From NCBI GenBank assembly GCA_002434305.1, contig DJJU01000006.1, positions 868,001-932,000 of the forward strand: a stretch of 64,000 bases of DNA, read 5' to 3'. The position numbers and the translations under genes were made by a program. Below the pieces are notes generated by a model that made no database searches, was not told the origin of the DNA, and saw nothing but the letters and a program-made list of their open reading frames with translations. Origin of the DNA: Alicycliphilus sp. UBA6560. GTDB lineage: Bacteria; Pseudomonadota; Gammaproteobacteria; Burkholderiales; Burkholderiaceae_C. Every line of letters starts with the position of its first letter. The stretch's first letter is position 1. Of this stretch, positions 7,029-16,135 are shown piece by piece.

Positions 7029-8837
7029 ATGAGCTCCCCCGCCGACAAAGACCGCAGTTCCGACATTCCCCGGCCCAGCAATTTCCTGCGCCAGATCATC
7101 CAGTCCGACCTGGACAAGGGCACGCACGCCACGCGCACCTGGGGCGGCGCCCCGGGCGATGCGCAGCACCACAGCCAGGGCGGCCTGGACGAGGCTCGCA
7201 TCCGCACGCGTTTCCCGCCCGAGCCCAACGGCTACCTGCACGTGGGCCACGCCAAGAGTATTTGCGTGAACTTCGGCCTGGCGCGCGATTACGGCGGCGT
7301 CTGCCACCTGCGCTTTGACGACACCAACCCGGAAAAGGAAGACCAGGAGTACGTGGACGGCATCATCGACGCCGTGCACTGGCTGGGCTTCGACTGGAAG
7401 GGCGCGCAGGGCGAAGAGAACCTGTACTGGGCCAGCAACTACTTCGACTTCATGTACCGCGCCGCCGAATACCTGGTGCAGCGCGGCCTGGCCTATGTGG
7501 ACGAGCAGTCGCCCGAGGAGATGCGCGCCAACCGCGGCGACTTCACCCGCCCCGGTGTGAACAGCCCCTTCCGCGACCGCAGCCCGGACGAGAACCTGGC
7601 GCGGCTGCGCGACATGAAGGCCGGCAAGCTGCCCGACGGCGCCGCCGTGCTGCGCGCAAAAATAGACATGGCCTCGCCCAACATCAACCTGCGCGACCCG
7701 GCTATCTACCGCATCAAGCACGCCGAGCACCACAACACGGGCAACGACTGGTGCATCTACCCGATGTACACCTACGCCCACCCGATCGAGGACGCGCTGG
7801 AGCACATCACCCACTCCATCTGCACGCTGGAGTTCGAGGACCAGCGCCCGTTCTACGACTGGCTGCTGGACCACCTGCGCGAGGGCGGCCTTATCGCCCC
7901 ACCGCAGCCGCGCCAGTACGAGTTCGCCCGGCTGAACCTGACCTACGTGGTCACCAGCAAGCGCAAGCTCAAGCACCTGGTGGACAGCGGCCTGCTGACC
8001 GGCTGGGACGACCCGCGCATGCCCACCATCGTCGGCCTGCGCCGGCGCGGCTTCACGCCGGCATCCATCCGCAACTTCTGCGAACGCATCGGCGTGACCA
8101 AGGATTACAGCTGGATCGACTATGCCCTGCTGGAGGCCTGCCTGCGCGAGGACCTGGAGGCCAGCGCCCACCGCGCCATGGTGGTGCTGGAGCCGCTCAA
8201 GCTGGAGCTGACCAACTGGGCCGAAGTCTTCGGCAGCGACGCCCATCTGGAGGACTGCACTTTGCCCGCCCTGCCCCACGCGCAGGACGGCGCGCCGGTG
8301 CCCGAGCGCCGCTTCACCCTGGGGCGCGAGGTCTGGATCGAGCGCGAGGACTTCGCCGAGGAGCCGCCCAAGGGCTACAAGCGCCTGTTCCCAGGCAACC
8401 GCGTACGTCTGAAGGGCGGCTACGTCATCGAGTGCACCGGCTGCGAGAAGGATGCCCAAGGCCAAGTCACCAAGGTGCTGGCCACCGTGCTGCCTGGCAC
8501 CAAGAGCGGCACGCCCGGCGCCGACAGCGTGAAGGTCAAGGCCGCCATCACCTGGGTGGGTGTGCAGGACGGCCTGCAGGCCGAGGTGCGCCTGTACGAC
8601 CGCCTGTTCACCGACCCGCAGCCCGACTCCGGCGGCAAGGACTACCTGACGCTGATGAATCCGGACAGCCTGAAGGTGACGACCGCCTGGGTCGAGCCCT
8701 CGCTGGCCGCCGCGCAGCCGGACGACAAGTTCCAGTTCGAGCGCTTCGGCTACTTCGTCGCCGACCGCAAGGACCATGCGAGCGACCACCCGGTGTTCAA
8801 CCGCATCACCGGGCTGAAGGACTCCTGGGGCAAGTAG
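7029..8837 (+). CDS. glnS: Glutaminyl-tRNA synthetase
   Basis: Charges tRNA-Gln. The 602-residue protein begins with a family-typical SNFLRQIIQSDLDKG and carries the class I signatures PPEPNGYLHVGHAKS (HIGH type) and VTSKRKLKHLV (KMSKS type). RFDDTNPEKEDQEYVDGIIDAVHWLGFDW and EFEDQRPFYDWLLDHL confirm the Gln rather than Glu enzyme, and the C-terminal anticodon-binding barrels are full length. The protein is about 45 residues longer than the E. coli enzyme, part of it in an insertion near residues 30-55. No ribosome binding site is visible; see the -10 element next to the start. Confidence 0.97.
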   Translation: MSSPADKDRSSDIPRPSNFLRQIIQSDLDKGTHATRTWGGAPGDAQHHSQGGLDEARIRTRFPPEPNGYLHVGHAKSICVNFGLARDYGGVCHLRFDDTNPEKEDQEYVDGIIDAVHWLGFDWKGAQGEENLYWASNYFDFMYRAAEYLVQRGLAYVDEQSPEEMRANRGDFTRPGVNSPFRDRSPDENLARLRDMKAGKLPDGAAVLRAKIDMASPNINLRDPAIYRIKHAEHHNTGNDWCIYPMYTYAHPIEDALEHITHSICTLEFEDQRPFYDWLLDHLREGGLIAPPQPRQYEFARLNLTYVVTSKRKLKHLVDSGLLTGWDDPRMPTIVGLRRRGFTPASIRNFCERIGVTKDYSWIDYALLEACLREDLEASAHRAMVVLEPLKLELTNWAEVFGSDAHLEDCTLPALPHAQDGAPVPERRFTLGREVWIEREDFAEEPPKGYKRLFPGNRVRLKGGYVIECTGCEKDAQGQVTKVLATVLPGTKSGTPGADSVKVKAAITWVGVQDGLQAEVRLYDRLFTDPQPDSGGKDYLTLMNPDSLKVTTAWVEPSLAAAQPDDKFQFERFGYFVADRKDHASDHPVFNRITGLKDSWGK

Positions 8838-8945
8838 GCCGGGGATGGGCCTGCCGCGCAGGCCAAGAAGCGTCCGCTTCCTACCCGCGCCGTGGCGCGG
8901 GCGTGGCACGCTGCTCCCGTTTGCCCCTACTGGAGAACCCCACCC

Positions 8946-9788
8946 ATGCGCGCACCCAACGCCTGCAAGAGCCTGTCCGCACTGTCCATCCTGTCCCTCG
9001 CCGCGCTGCTGGCCGCCTGCGCCGGCGTGCCGCAAGGCAGCCAGCCCGCCTCGCCGGCCCTGCCCGGCAGCGTCGTCGCCCCGCCCCCTGCCGCCGCCAT
9101 GCCGCAACTGACCGCCTACGACTGGGAACTGGTCGCCATGAGCGACCGCCACGGGCGCAGCGACACGCGCTGGCGCCAAGCCAGCCCGCGCGCGCCGCGC
9201 CTGCATTTCGAGAACGGCCGCGTGTCGCTGCACAACCTGTGCAACGTCGTCAGCAGCAGCTACCAGCTGCGCGGCAGCATGCTGGAGCTGACGCAGGGTG
9301 TGTCCACGCGCCGCGCCTGCGCCGAGCCGGCCCTCAATGAGCTGGAGCAGCGCATGACGGCCGCGCTGTCTGCCGCCGTCAGCTACGAGGTGCGCAACAA
9401 CGCCGGCGGCCCGCCGCTGCTGGTGCTGCACTTCAACGACGCCAGCCGCTGGGAGCTCAAGGGCACGCCCACGCCGCAGACCCAGTACGGCGGCCCGGGC
9501 GAGCGCGTGTTCCTGGAGGTCGCGCCGCACCGCGTGGCCTGCAGCCAGCCGCTGATGCGCGGCGCCCAGTGCCTGCGCGTGCGCGAGGTGCGCTTTGGCG
9601 ACAACGGCGTGCGCCAGGGCACGGGCGAGTGGTACCCGCTGTACACCGAGATCGAGGGCTACCAGCACGAGCCCGGCATGCGCAACGTGCTGCGCCTGAA
9701 CCGCTTCAAGCGCCAGAAGGCGCCGGCCGACGCCTCGCCCTGGGTCTATGTGCTGGACATGGTGGTGGAGAGCGAGCGGGTGCGCTAA
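8946..9788 (+). CDS. META (HslJ-like) and DUF4377 domain lipoprotein
   Basis: A 280-residue predicted outer-membrane or periplasmic lipoprotein. The ATG at 8946 is chosen because GGAG stands a few bases upstream and it places the signal sequence SILSLAALLAAC with a lipobox LAAC (lipidated Cys at about 26) at the N-terminus. Residues about 55-165 resemble the META domain (YDWELVAMSDRHGR, LHFENGRVSLHNLCNVVSSSY, LELTQGVSTRRAC). The C-terminal part (LRVREVRFGDNGVRQGTGEWYPLYTEIEGYQHEPG.. WVYVLDMVVE) resembles DUF4377. HslJ in E. coli is linked to heat and novobiocin tolerance; the role here is unknown. Confidence 0.82.
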   Translation: MRAPNACKSLSALSILSLAALLAACAGVPQGSQPASPALPGSVVAPPPAAAMPQLTAYDWELVAMSDRHGRSDTRWRQASPRAPRLHFENGRVSLHNLCNVVSSSYQLRGSMLELTQGVSTRRACAEPALNELEQRMTAALSAAVSYEVRNNAGGPPLLVLHFNDASRWELKGTPTPQTQYGGPGERVFLEVAPHRVACSQPLMRGAQCLRVREVRFGDNGVRQGTGEWYPLYTEIEGYQHEPGMRNVLRLNRFKRQKAPADASPWVYVLDMVVESERVR

Positions 9789-9810
9789 CCGCTCCTCCTC
9801 AAAAGCACGA

Positions 9811-9844
9811 CGGGCGTTGGAGCCAGAAACAGCTCCACCGCCCG
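9811..9844. other. Long imperfect inverted repeat between convergent genes
   Basis: Arms CGGGCGTTGGAGC and GCTCCACCGCCCG pair at 12 of 13 positions around an 8-base loop. It partly overlaps the dispersed repeat next to it. It lies between the convergent lipoprotein and aspartate ammonia-lyase genes and may act as a bidirectional transcription barrier, although it has no long T tract. Confidence 0.5.
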
Positions 9845-9868
9845 CCAGTCAAGCGCAAGCAGCTATTA
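9825..9868 (-). repeat. Dispersed repeat copy 3
   Basis: On the minus strand: GTTAATAGCTGCTTGCGCTT, spacer, GGTGGAGCTGTTTC. It lies just past the stop of aspartate ammonia-lyase and points in its direction of transcription. Confidence 0.8.
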
Positions 9869-9881
9869 ACTCAGTAGCAGA

Positions 9882-11285
<1,404 letters not shown>

Positions 11286-11589
11286 GGTCGAGTGAGATGA
11301 ATGAAGATGTGGAGAAAAAAGCGAAGAAGCGTCAGGCCTGCCGGGTAACGCGGCAAGGCCAGTGCTGCGGGGCGGGCTGGACGCTTCTTGGGCGGCACAT
11401 GCGCGCTGCGCAGCTGTGGCACAGGCGGTGTGCACCTGGGGCCACATGAGCCAATGCCCTGGCAGGCTGGACATGCCGGGGTCTGGCACGCCGCCGCTCA
11501 GGGCATTGGGCCGCGATTATGACCCAATGCACAGTCCGCGCATGGGGGCTGTACTTTCAGGCATAACCCGCCCTCTACACTTGCCCATC
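11286..11589. other. 304-base gap between aspA and the divergent M23 peptidase gene
   Basis: Holds the divergent promoters, which I cannot place with confidence. The clearest structure is a perfect 11-base inverted repeat, CCAATGCCCTG at 11451-11461 and CAGGGCATTGG at 11499-11509, with a 37-base loop; a further CCAATGC follows at 11524. There is no T tract, so it is not a standard terminator. A TACACT hexamer at 11575-11580 could be a -10 for the peptidase. No convincing gene is seen here. Confidence 0.5.
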
Positions 11590-12447
11590 ATGCCGTCCTC
11601 CCCACTCACCAATCCCGCGCGCCGCTCATTGCTGCGGGCCCTCGGCCTGCCCCCACTGCTTGCCATCTGCCCCGCTGGGGCCGCCCCGCCCGCCGCTGCC
11701 GGCCCCTGGCCGCAGGACCTGCGCGTGCCCGGCGGCGTGGCCCGGCTGTCGCTGGGCCCGGCGCCGCAGCGCCCCGCGGCGCAGACGGCCGACGGCGTGC
11801 CCCTGCTGGTGCTGGGCGACGCCATCGAATGGACGGCCCTGGTTGGCATCCCGTTGGCCGCGCCGACCGGAGCGGCCCACATCACCACCCAGGCCGAACG
11901 CGTGCCCTACCGCGTGGTGCCCAAGAAGTACAGCGAGCAGCGCCTGACGGTCGCCCCGCGCACGGTGGACCTGTCGCCCGAGGACACCGCCCGCTACGAG
12001 CGCGAGCGCGCCCACCAACAGCAGGTGATGGCCACCTTCTCCACCCCGCTGCCCGAGGGGCCGGACCTGCGCATGCGCCCGCCCGTGCCCGGGCGGCGCA
12101 GCAGCAGCTTCGGCCTGCGGCGCGTCTTCAATGGCCAGCCGCGCAATCCGCACAGCGGCATGGACATCGCCGCCGCCACGGGCACGCCCATCGTGGCCCC
12201 GCTGGCCGGCCGGGTGATCGACGTGGGCGACTATTTCTTCAACGGCGGCACCGTCTGGCTGGACCACGGCGGCGGCCTGCTGACCCTGTACTGCCACCTC
12301 AGCAGCGTGGACTGCCAAGTGGGCGACCAGCTGCGCGCCGGCGAGCCCTTTTGCAAGGTCGGCGCCACCGGCCGCGTGACCGGCCCGCACCTGCACTGGG
12401 GCGTGATGCTGAACCGCACCATGGTCGATCCGGCCCTGTTCCTGTGA
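11590..12447 (+). CDS. M23-family metallopeptidase (LytM domain)
   Basis: A 285-residue exported peptidase likely to cut cross-bridges or stem peptides of peptidoglycan, or to act as an amidase activator. The ATG at 11590 gives a twin-Arg-like signal region (NPARRSLLRALGLPPLLAICPAGA). The C-terminal LytM domain, from about residue 165, holds the zinc motifs HSGMDIAAATGTPIVAP (HxxxD) and HLHWGVMLN (HxH), plus SFGLRRVFNGQPRNPHSG; all ligands are intact. The N-terminal half resembles the beta-rich prodomain of such enzymes. Its stop overlaps the rluE start by 4 bases (GTGA). Confidence 0.9.
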   Translation: MPSSPLTNPARRSLLRALGLPPLLAICPAGAAPPAAAGPWPQDLRVPGGVARLSLGPAPQRPAAQTADGVPLLVLGDAIEWTALVGIPLAAPTGAAHITTQAERVPYRVVPKKYSEQRLTVAPRTVDLSPEDTARYERERAHQQQVMATFSTPLPEGPDLRMRPPVPGRRSSSFGLRRVFNGQPRNPHSGMDIAAATGTPIVAPLAGRVIDVGDYFFNGGTVWLDHGGGLLTLYCHLSSVDCQVGDQLRAGEPFCKVGATGRVTGPHLHWGVMLNRTMVDPALFL

Positions 12448-13037
12448 CGGCGCGCCTGATCCGCTTCAACAAGCCCTATGGCGTGCTGAGCCAGTTCACG
12501 CCCGAGGGCCGCTGGCGCGGCCTCAAGGGCCTGATCGACGTGCCCGGCGTGCGCGCCGCCGGCCGGCTGGACGCCGACAGCGAAGGCCTGCTGCTGCTGA
12601 CCGACGACGGCGCGCTGCAGGCGCGCATCAGCGACCCGCGTCACAAGATGGAGAAGACCTACTGGGTGCAGGTCGAGGGCATCCCGGGCGATGAGGCGCT
12701 GCAGCGCCTGCGCGCCGGCGTGCTGCTGAACGACGGCCCCACCCTGCCCGCCCGTGTGCGCCGGCTCGATGCCGCGCCCGCGCTGTGGCCGCGCGACCCA
12801 CCCATCCGCGTGCGCCAGCACATCCCCGACTGCTGGATGGAGCTGGTCATCCGCGAGGGCCGCAACCGCCAGGTGCGCCGCATGACGGCCGCCGTGGGCC
12901 ACCCCACGCTGCGCCTGGTGCGCGTGGCCGTCGGGCCGTACACCCTGCAGGGCCTGGCGCCGGGCGCGTGGGACGACGTGGCGCCGCCGCAGGACTATCG
13001 AAAAGATAGCTACTCGCGCTTATCCAGCAAGCGCTAG
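12444..13037 (+). CDS. rluE: 23S rRNA pseudouridine synthase, RsuA/RluE type
   Basis: Converts a uridine of 23S rRNA (U2457 in E. coli numbering for RluE) to pseudouridine. The 197-residue protein starts at GTG 12444, overlapping the peptidase stop. RLIRFNKPYGVLSQFT is RluE-like, the catalytic Asp43 lies in GRLDADSEGLLLLTDDG, and ELVIREGRNRQVRRMTAAVGHPTLRL is the family C-terminal core. There is no S4 domain, as expected for RluE. The last residues (DSYSRLSSKR) and the stop codon are encoded by dispersed repeat copy 4, so the C-terminus has been rewritten by the repeat. Confidence 0.88.
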   Translation: MTARLIRFNKPYGVLSQFTPEGRWRGLKGLIDVPGVRAAGRLDADSEGLLLLTDDGALQARISDPRHKMEKTYWVQVEGIPGDEALQRLRAGVLLNDGPTLPARVRRLDAAPALWPRDPPIRVRQHIPDCWMELVIREGRNRQVRRMTAAVGHPTLRLVRVAVGPYTLQGLAPGAWDDVAPPQDYRKDSYSRLSSKR

Positions 13038-13050
13038 AGCCGTTTTTCTC
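13005..13050 (+). repeat. Dispersed repeat copy 4, encoding the rluE C-terminus
   Basis: GATAGCTACTCGCGCTTATC, then AGCAAGCGCTAGAGCC and GTTTTTC. The TAG inside it is the rluE stop. Stem plus T tract follow the stop, so it probably also ends transcription. Confidence 0.92.
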
Positions 13051-13079
13051 ATAGAACCCGAGGCGGCACCCGGCCGCCG

Positions 13080-13277
13080 TCAGCGCGGCTTGCGCATCGG
13101 GCAGGTGCTCATGCCCAGCAGGGAGTAGGCCGGGCAAAAGCGCACCAGCCCCGTCAGCAGCGCCACCACGCCCAGCCAGCCCCACCAGCCCACGGTGCCC
13201 GTGGCCGCCAGTGCGATCAAAACCAGCCCCACCACTACCCGCAGCACGCGATCGATGCCGCCCACGTTGAATGCCAT
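13080..13277 (-). CDS. Small DUF2892 inner-membrane protein
   Basis: A 65-residue protein with two transmembrane helices (VLRVVVGLVLIALAATG and WWGWLGVVALLTGLV) and the DUF2892 signature N-terminus MAFNVGGIDRVLRVVVG. The C-terminal CPAYSLLGMSTCPM keeps two Cys residues that are conserved in this family. It follows the YgaP-type rhodanese gene by 38 bases on the same strand, and the rhodanese itself has a DUF2892-like tail, so a shared role in sulfur or persulfide handling at the membrane is likely but inferred. Confidence 0.85.
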   Translation of the reverse strand: MAFNVGGIDRVLRVVVGLVLIALAATGTVGWWGWLGVVALLTGLVRFCPAYSLLGMSTCPMRKPR

Positions 13278-13315
13278 GATGCTTTCCCTCGGTTGACTGG
13301 AAAAACCCGGCCCTT

Positions 13316-13876
13316 TCAGGCCGCTGCCGCCCTGCGGTTCCAGGGCATCCTCACCAGCAGGCGAGCCAGGCCGCAAAAGCCGGACACGCCCGCAAACACC
13401 AGCCCGCAGCCGACGAAGCCCGGCAGCAGCAAGAACCACGGCGACACGCCGGCGCCCAGCGCCGTGCCCAGCGCCACCAGCGATCCGGCGGCGATCTGCA
13501 CCTGGCGTTGCAGCTCCAGCGGCTGCGACGCGTCGCGCAGCACGGGCAGTCCGGCGCGCTTCCAGCCGTCCAGCCCGCCTTCCAGCACATAGGCTTGGCA
13601 GGGGGCGCAGTCCGCCAGCGCCTGCGCGTGCATGGCCGTGCGCTGGCCCGAGCGGCAATGAAAGATCACCGCCGGTGCGCCTGCCAGCCTGGCGCCGGCG
13701 GCTTGCGCCTCGCTGCGCAGCTGCTCCAACGGCACGCTGAGGGCGCCGGCGATGCGCTCGCGCGCGTGCTCGTCCGGGGCACGCACGTCGACCAGCAGGG
13801 CGCCGCCCGTATCAATCAGGCGGCGGGCGGCAAGGGCGTCCAGGGGCTGCAGGGGTATGGCGGGGGCGGTTTTCAT
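13316..13876 (-). CDS. ygaP: Membrane-anchored rhodanese, YgaP type
   Basis: A 186-residue sulfurtransferase. Residues about 10-115 form one rhodanese domain with the catalytic Cys74 in the loop HCRSGQRT; residues about 130-172 form a two-helix membrane hairpin (LVALGTALGAGVSPWFLLLPGFVGCGLVFAG). That is the architecture of E. coli YgaP. It lies 7 bases after the ArsR-type regulator gene, matching the ygaV-ygaP pair, and probably moves sulfane sulfur from persulfides at the inner membrane. Expected to be derepressed by sulfide or polysulfide through its neighbour. Confidence 0.88.
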   Translation of the reverse strand: MKTAPAIPLQPLDALAARRLIDTGGALLVDVRAPDEHARERIAGALSVPLEQLRSEAQAAGARLAGAPAVIFHCRSGQRTAMHAQALADCAPCQAYVLEGGLDGWKRAGLPVLRDASQPLELQRQVQIAAGSLVALGTALGAGVSPWFLLLPGFVGCGLVFAGVSGFCGLARLLVRMPWNRRAAAA

Positions 13877-13883
13877 TTCGAGG

Positions 13884-14204
13884 TCAGGGACAAAAGATGT
13901 TCTTCAGCGTAGCCACCAGGGTGGCCAAGTGCGGGTTGTCGATGCGGTAGTGCAGCGTCTGCGCCTCGCGCCGAAACGCCACCAAGCCCTCGTCGCGCAT
14001 GCGCGACAGGTGCTGCGACAGCGCCGAGGGGCTGAGCGCTACGTATTCGTTGAGGGCGCCCACGCTCATCTCGCCGTGCTCGATCAGCAGGCACAGCACC
14101 AGCAGGCGGTGCTGATTGCCCACCGCCTGTAGCAGCGCGGCCGCCTGGACGGCGCTTTGCTGCAGTTGGGCGAAATCAGAGGGCGGGGTTTGCATGTCAT
14201 TCAT
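13884..14204 (-). CDS. ygaV: ArsR-family regulator, YgaV/BigR type
   Basis: A 106-residue winged-helix repressor. The helix-turn-helix is in VGALNEYVALSPSALSQHLSRMRDEGLV. It lacks the metal-binding box of classic ArsR but has two Cys, Cys38 (LLVLCLLIEHGEMSV) and Cys105 (NIFCP), at the positions that form the sulfur bridge in the BigR/SqrR/YgaV persulfide sensors. By family analogy it represses its own operon and releases DNA on persulfidation. A TCTAAATTAGA palindrome lies 30 bases upstream of its start. Confidence 0.87.
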   Translation of the reverse strand: MNDMQTPPSDFAQLQQSAVQAAALLQAVGNQHRLLVLCLLIEHGEMSVGALNEYVALSPSALSQHLSRMRDEGLVAFRREAQTLHYRIDNPHLATLVATLKNIFCP

Positions 14205-14233
14205 GGCAGGTTCCGTATTGTAATTAAGTTTTC

Positions 14234-14244
14234 TCTAAATTAGA
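14234..14244. promoter_or_regulatory. Candidate operator of the ygaV-type repressor
   Basis: TCTAA-A-TTAGA is a perfect palindrome in an AT-rich island between the divergent repressor and AhpD-like genes. Position and symmetry suit a dimeric ArsR protein; binding is inferred. Confidence 0.5.
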
Positions 14245-14322
14245 ATTTCCTAAACAAAACTTCCACGCCTGCAGCGCGGGTTTTGTCCAAGCCTTTTTCC
14301 ACCACCACAGGGAGTCTTTTTC

Positions 14323-14676
14323 ATGACCATCGCCTCGTACAAACAGCTCACCCAGGACATTTCCAGCAACCTCATGCCGCTGCGCAAAAGCGTGCCCGGA
14401 GTGATGGTCGGCTTCAACGACATGGGCAAGGCCGCCATCGCGGACGGCGCGCTGGAGGCCAAGACCAAGGAGCTGATCGCCCTGGCCGTGGGCGTGGCCG
14501 CCCGCTGCGAAGGCTGCATCGGCTTTCACACCAAGGCGCTAGCCCGCCTGGGCGCCACCACGGCCGAGGTGCACGAGGCCCTGGGCGTGGCCATCTACAT
14601 GGGCGGCGGGCCGGTGGCCATGTACGCCGCCAGCGCCGTTCAGGCCTTCGAGGAATTCAAGCCCGCCACCGCCTGA
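14323..14676 (+). CDS. Carboxymuconolactone decarboxylase-family protein, AhpD-like
   Basis: A 117-residue protein of the CMD/AhpD fold. The redox motif is RCEGCIGFHTKAL, giving Cys62, Cys65 and His69 in a CxxCxxxH arrangement, so it is probably a thiol peroxidase or peroxidase-reductant rather than a lactone decarboxylase. GGGAG precedes the ATG by about 9 bases. It is divergent from the persulfide-sensing repressor with an AT-rich shared promoter, so it may belong to the same sulfur or peroxide stress regulon. Confidence 0.88.
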   Translation: MTIASYKQLTQDISSNLMPLRKSVPGVMVGFNDMGKAAIADGALEAKTKELIALAVGVAARCEGCIGFHTKALARLGATTAEVHEALGVAIYMGGGPVAMYAASAVQAFEEFKPATA

Positions 14677-14697
14677 CCGGCCGGGCACTGCCCGCCT

Positions 14698-15570
14698 TTA
14701 ACGCTGGCGCAGCCGCAGCGCGCCATCGACCACCAGCACGGCCACGGCCGCGAAGATCGGGCCGTAGGTGGGCCACTGCTGTGGCGCGATGCTCTCGCCC
14801 AGCAGCAGGGCCACCAGCGCCAGCAGCACCGGCTCCACATAGCTCAGCAGGCCAAACAGGCCCAGCGGCAGCAGCCGCGCCGCCGCCATGTACAGCGCCA
14901 GCGCCACGGCGCTGACCAGGCCCAGCACCGGCACCATGGTCCACAGATGGGGATGCCCGGCCACCAAGCCCAGCGACGACGGCGTGCGCAGCACGAACCA
15001 CAGCGCCGCCGGCGCCAGCAGCAGCATGTCCAGCCAGTGTCCGCCCAGGTGGTCGGTGCGCAGCAGCCGGCGCATCACGAAATAGGCGGTGTAGCCCAGC
15101 GCGACCAACCAGGTCTCCCAGGACATGCCGCCGGCGCGCAGCACCTCGTGCGCCACACCGGCGCCGGCCAGCGCCGTGCCCAGCCACTGCAGACCCGACA
15201 ACTGCTCGGCGAACAGCACCCGCCCGGCCAGCACCATCACCAGCGGCAGCAAAAAATAGCCCAGCGACACCGGCAGCGCCCGCCCGTGCAGCGGCGCCCA
15301 CAAAAACAGCCACAGCTGCACCCCCAGCATGGCGGCGCTGGCCAGCAGGCCCAGCGCCAGCAGCGGCTGGCGCCAGGCACGCAGCAGCAGCAGGCGTACG
15401 CGCCCGCCCTGTCTGAGCGCCAGCACCAGCAGGCTGGTGAAGGGCAGCGTGCACAGCACGCGCCAGCCGAAGATCTGCTCGCCATCGAGCGGCGCCAGCC
15501 ACGGTGCCATGTAGTACATGGCGCCAAACAGCACGGACGCGATGACGGAAGCGGCAAGGCCTTTGAGCAC
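14698..15570 (-). CDS. rarD: RarD-type EamA/DMT transporter
   Basis: A 290-residue inner-membrane protein with about ten hydrophobic helices in two EamA halves. The N-terminus (MLKGLAASVIASVLFGAMYYMAPWLAPLDGEQIFGWRVL) is typical of RarD; GLLSYVEPVLLALVALLLGE near residues 235-255 is the conserved second-half signature. The substrate is unknown even in E. coli. It converges on the AhpD-like gene with a 21-base gap. Confidence 0.88.
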   Translation of the reverse strand: MLKGLAASVIASVLFGAMYYMAPWLAPLDGEQIFGWRVLCTLPFTSLLVLALRQGGRVRLLLLRAWRQPLLALGLLASAAMLGVQLWLFLWAPLHGRALPVSLGYFLLPLVMVLAGRVLFAEQLSGLQWLGTALAGAGVAHEVLRAGGMSWETWLVALGYTAYFVMRRLLRTDHLGGHWLDMLLLAPAALWFVLRTPSSLGLVAGHPHLWTMVPVLGLVSAVALALYMAAARLLPLGLFGLLSYVEPVLLALVALLLGESIAPQQWPTYGPIFAAVAVLVVDGALRLRQR

Positions 15571-15628
15571 GGAAGGAAGGGAGGAAGAAAAGAGGATGGG
15601 GCAGGCCCGGCCGCGCGGGCCGAAGCCC

Positions 15629-15634
15629 TATAGT
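15629..15634 (+). promoter_or_regulatory. Candidate -10 of the nuclease gene
   Basis: TATAGT 26 bases before the GTG start, with no clear -35 partner. Confidence 0.3.
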
Positions 15635-15660
15635 TTCGCCCTTTTTGCCCCTGCCGCACC

Positions 15661-16122
15661 GTGCCCGTCGCCACCTCTGCCCTGCTCTGTCTCGTGATTG
15701 CCGTCAGCGACGGAGACACCCTGTCCGTGCGCTGCGGCGAAGGCCGCCCGCAGCGCGTGCGCATCGCCGCCATCGACGCGCCCGAGAGCCGGCAGGCCTA
15801 TGGCCGGCAGGCGCGCGAGAACCTGGCGCGCCTGTGCTTGCGCCAGCGCGCGCAGCTGCACACGCTGGGCCGCGACACCTACGGCCGGCGCATTGCCGAC
15901 GTGCGCTGCGGCGGGCAGGACGTGGGCCAGGCCCAAGTGGGCGCGGGGCTGGCCTGGGTCAGCACGCGCCAGCCGGCGCAATACCGCGAACTGGCCGCCC
16001 TGCAGCAGCGCGCCCGCGACGCAGGCCAGGGCCTGTGGGCGCAAAAGCGCCCGCTGCCGCCCTGGGACTACCGGCGCCGCTACCCGGCTGCGGCCCCGGC
16101 GCAGTCCGGCGCCGGCCGCTGA
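15661..16122 (+). CDS. Staphylococcal-nuclease-like (thermonuclease family) protein
   Basis: A 153-residue SNase-fold protein starting at GTG 15661, with a short hydrophobic N-terminus (TSALLCLVIA) that may be an export signal. The calcium-site region VSDGDTLSV, RVRIAAIDAPES and YGRQAREN are conserved, as is YGRRIADV further on; these contain the Asp and Arg/Glu residues used in catalysis by the family. The length is that of a single domain with no Tudor parts. Probably degrades extracytoplasmic nucleic acid. Confidence 0.85.
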   Translation: MPVATSALLCLVIAVSDGDTLSVRCGEGRPQRVRIAAIDAPESRQAYGRQARENLARLCLRQRAQLHTLGRDTYGRRIADVRCGGQDVGQAQVGAGLAWVSTRQPAQYRELAALQQRARDAGQGLWAQKRPLPPWDYRRRYPAAAPAQSGAGR

Positions 16123-16135
16123 CTCGGCGGCCCGC

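Noticed and set aside
6918..9668. A 900-codon minus-strand open frame opposite glnS
   Set aside because: Antisense shadow of glnS and the lipoprotein gene, with no recognisable domain.
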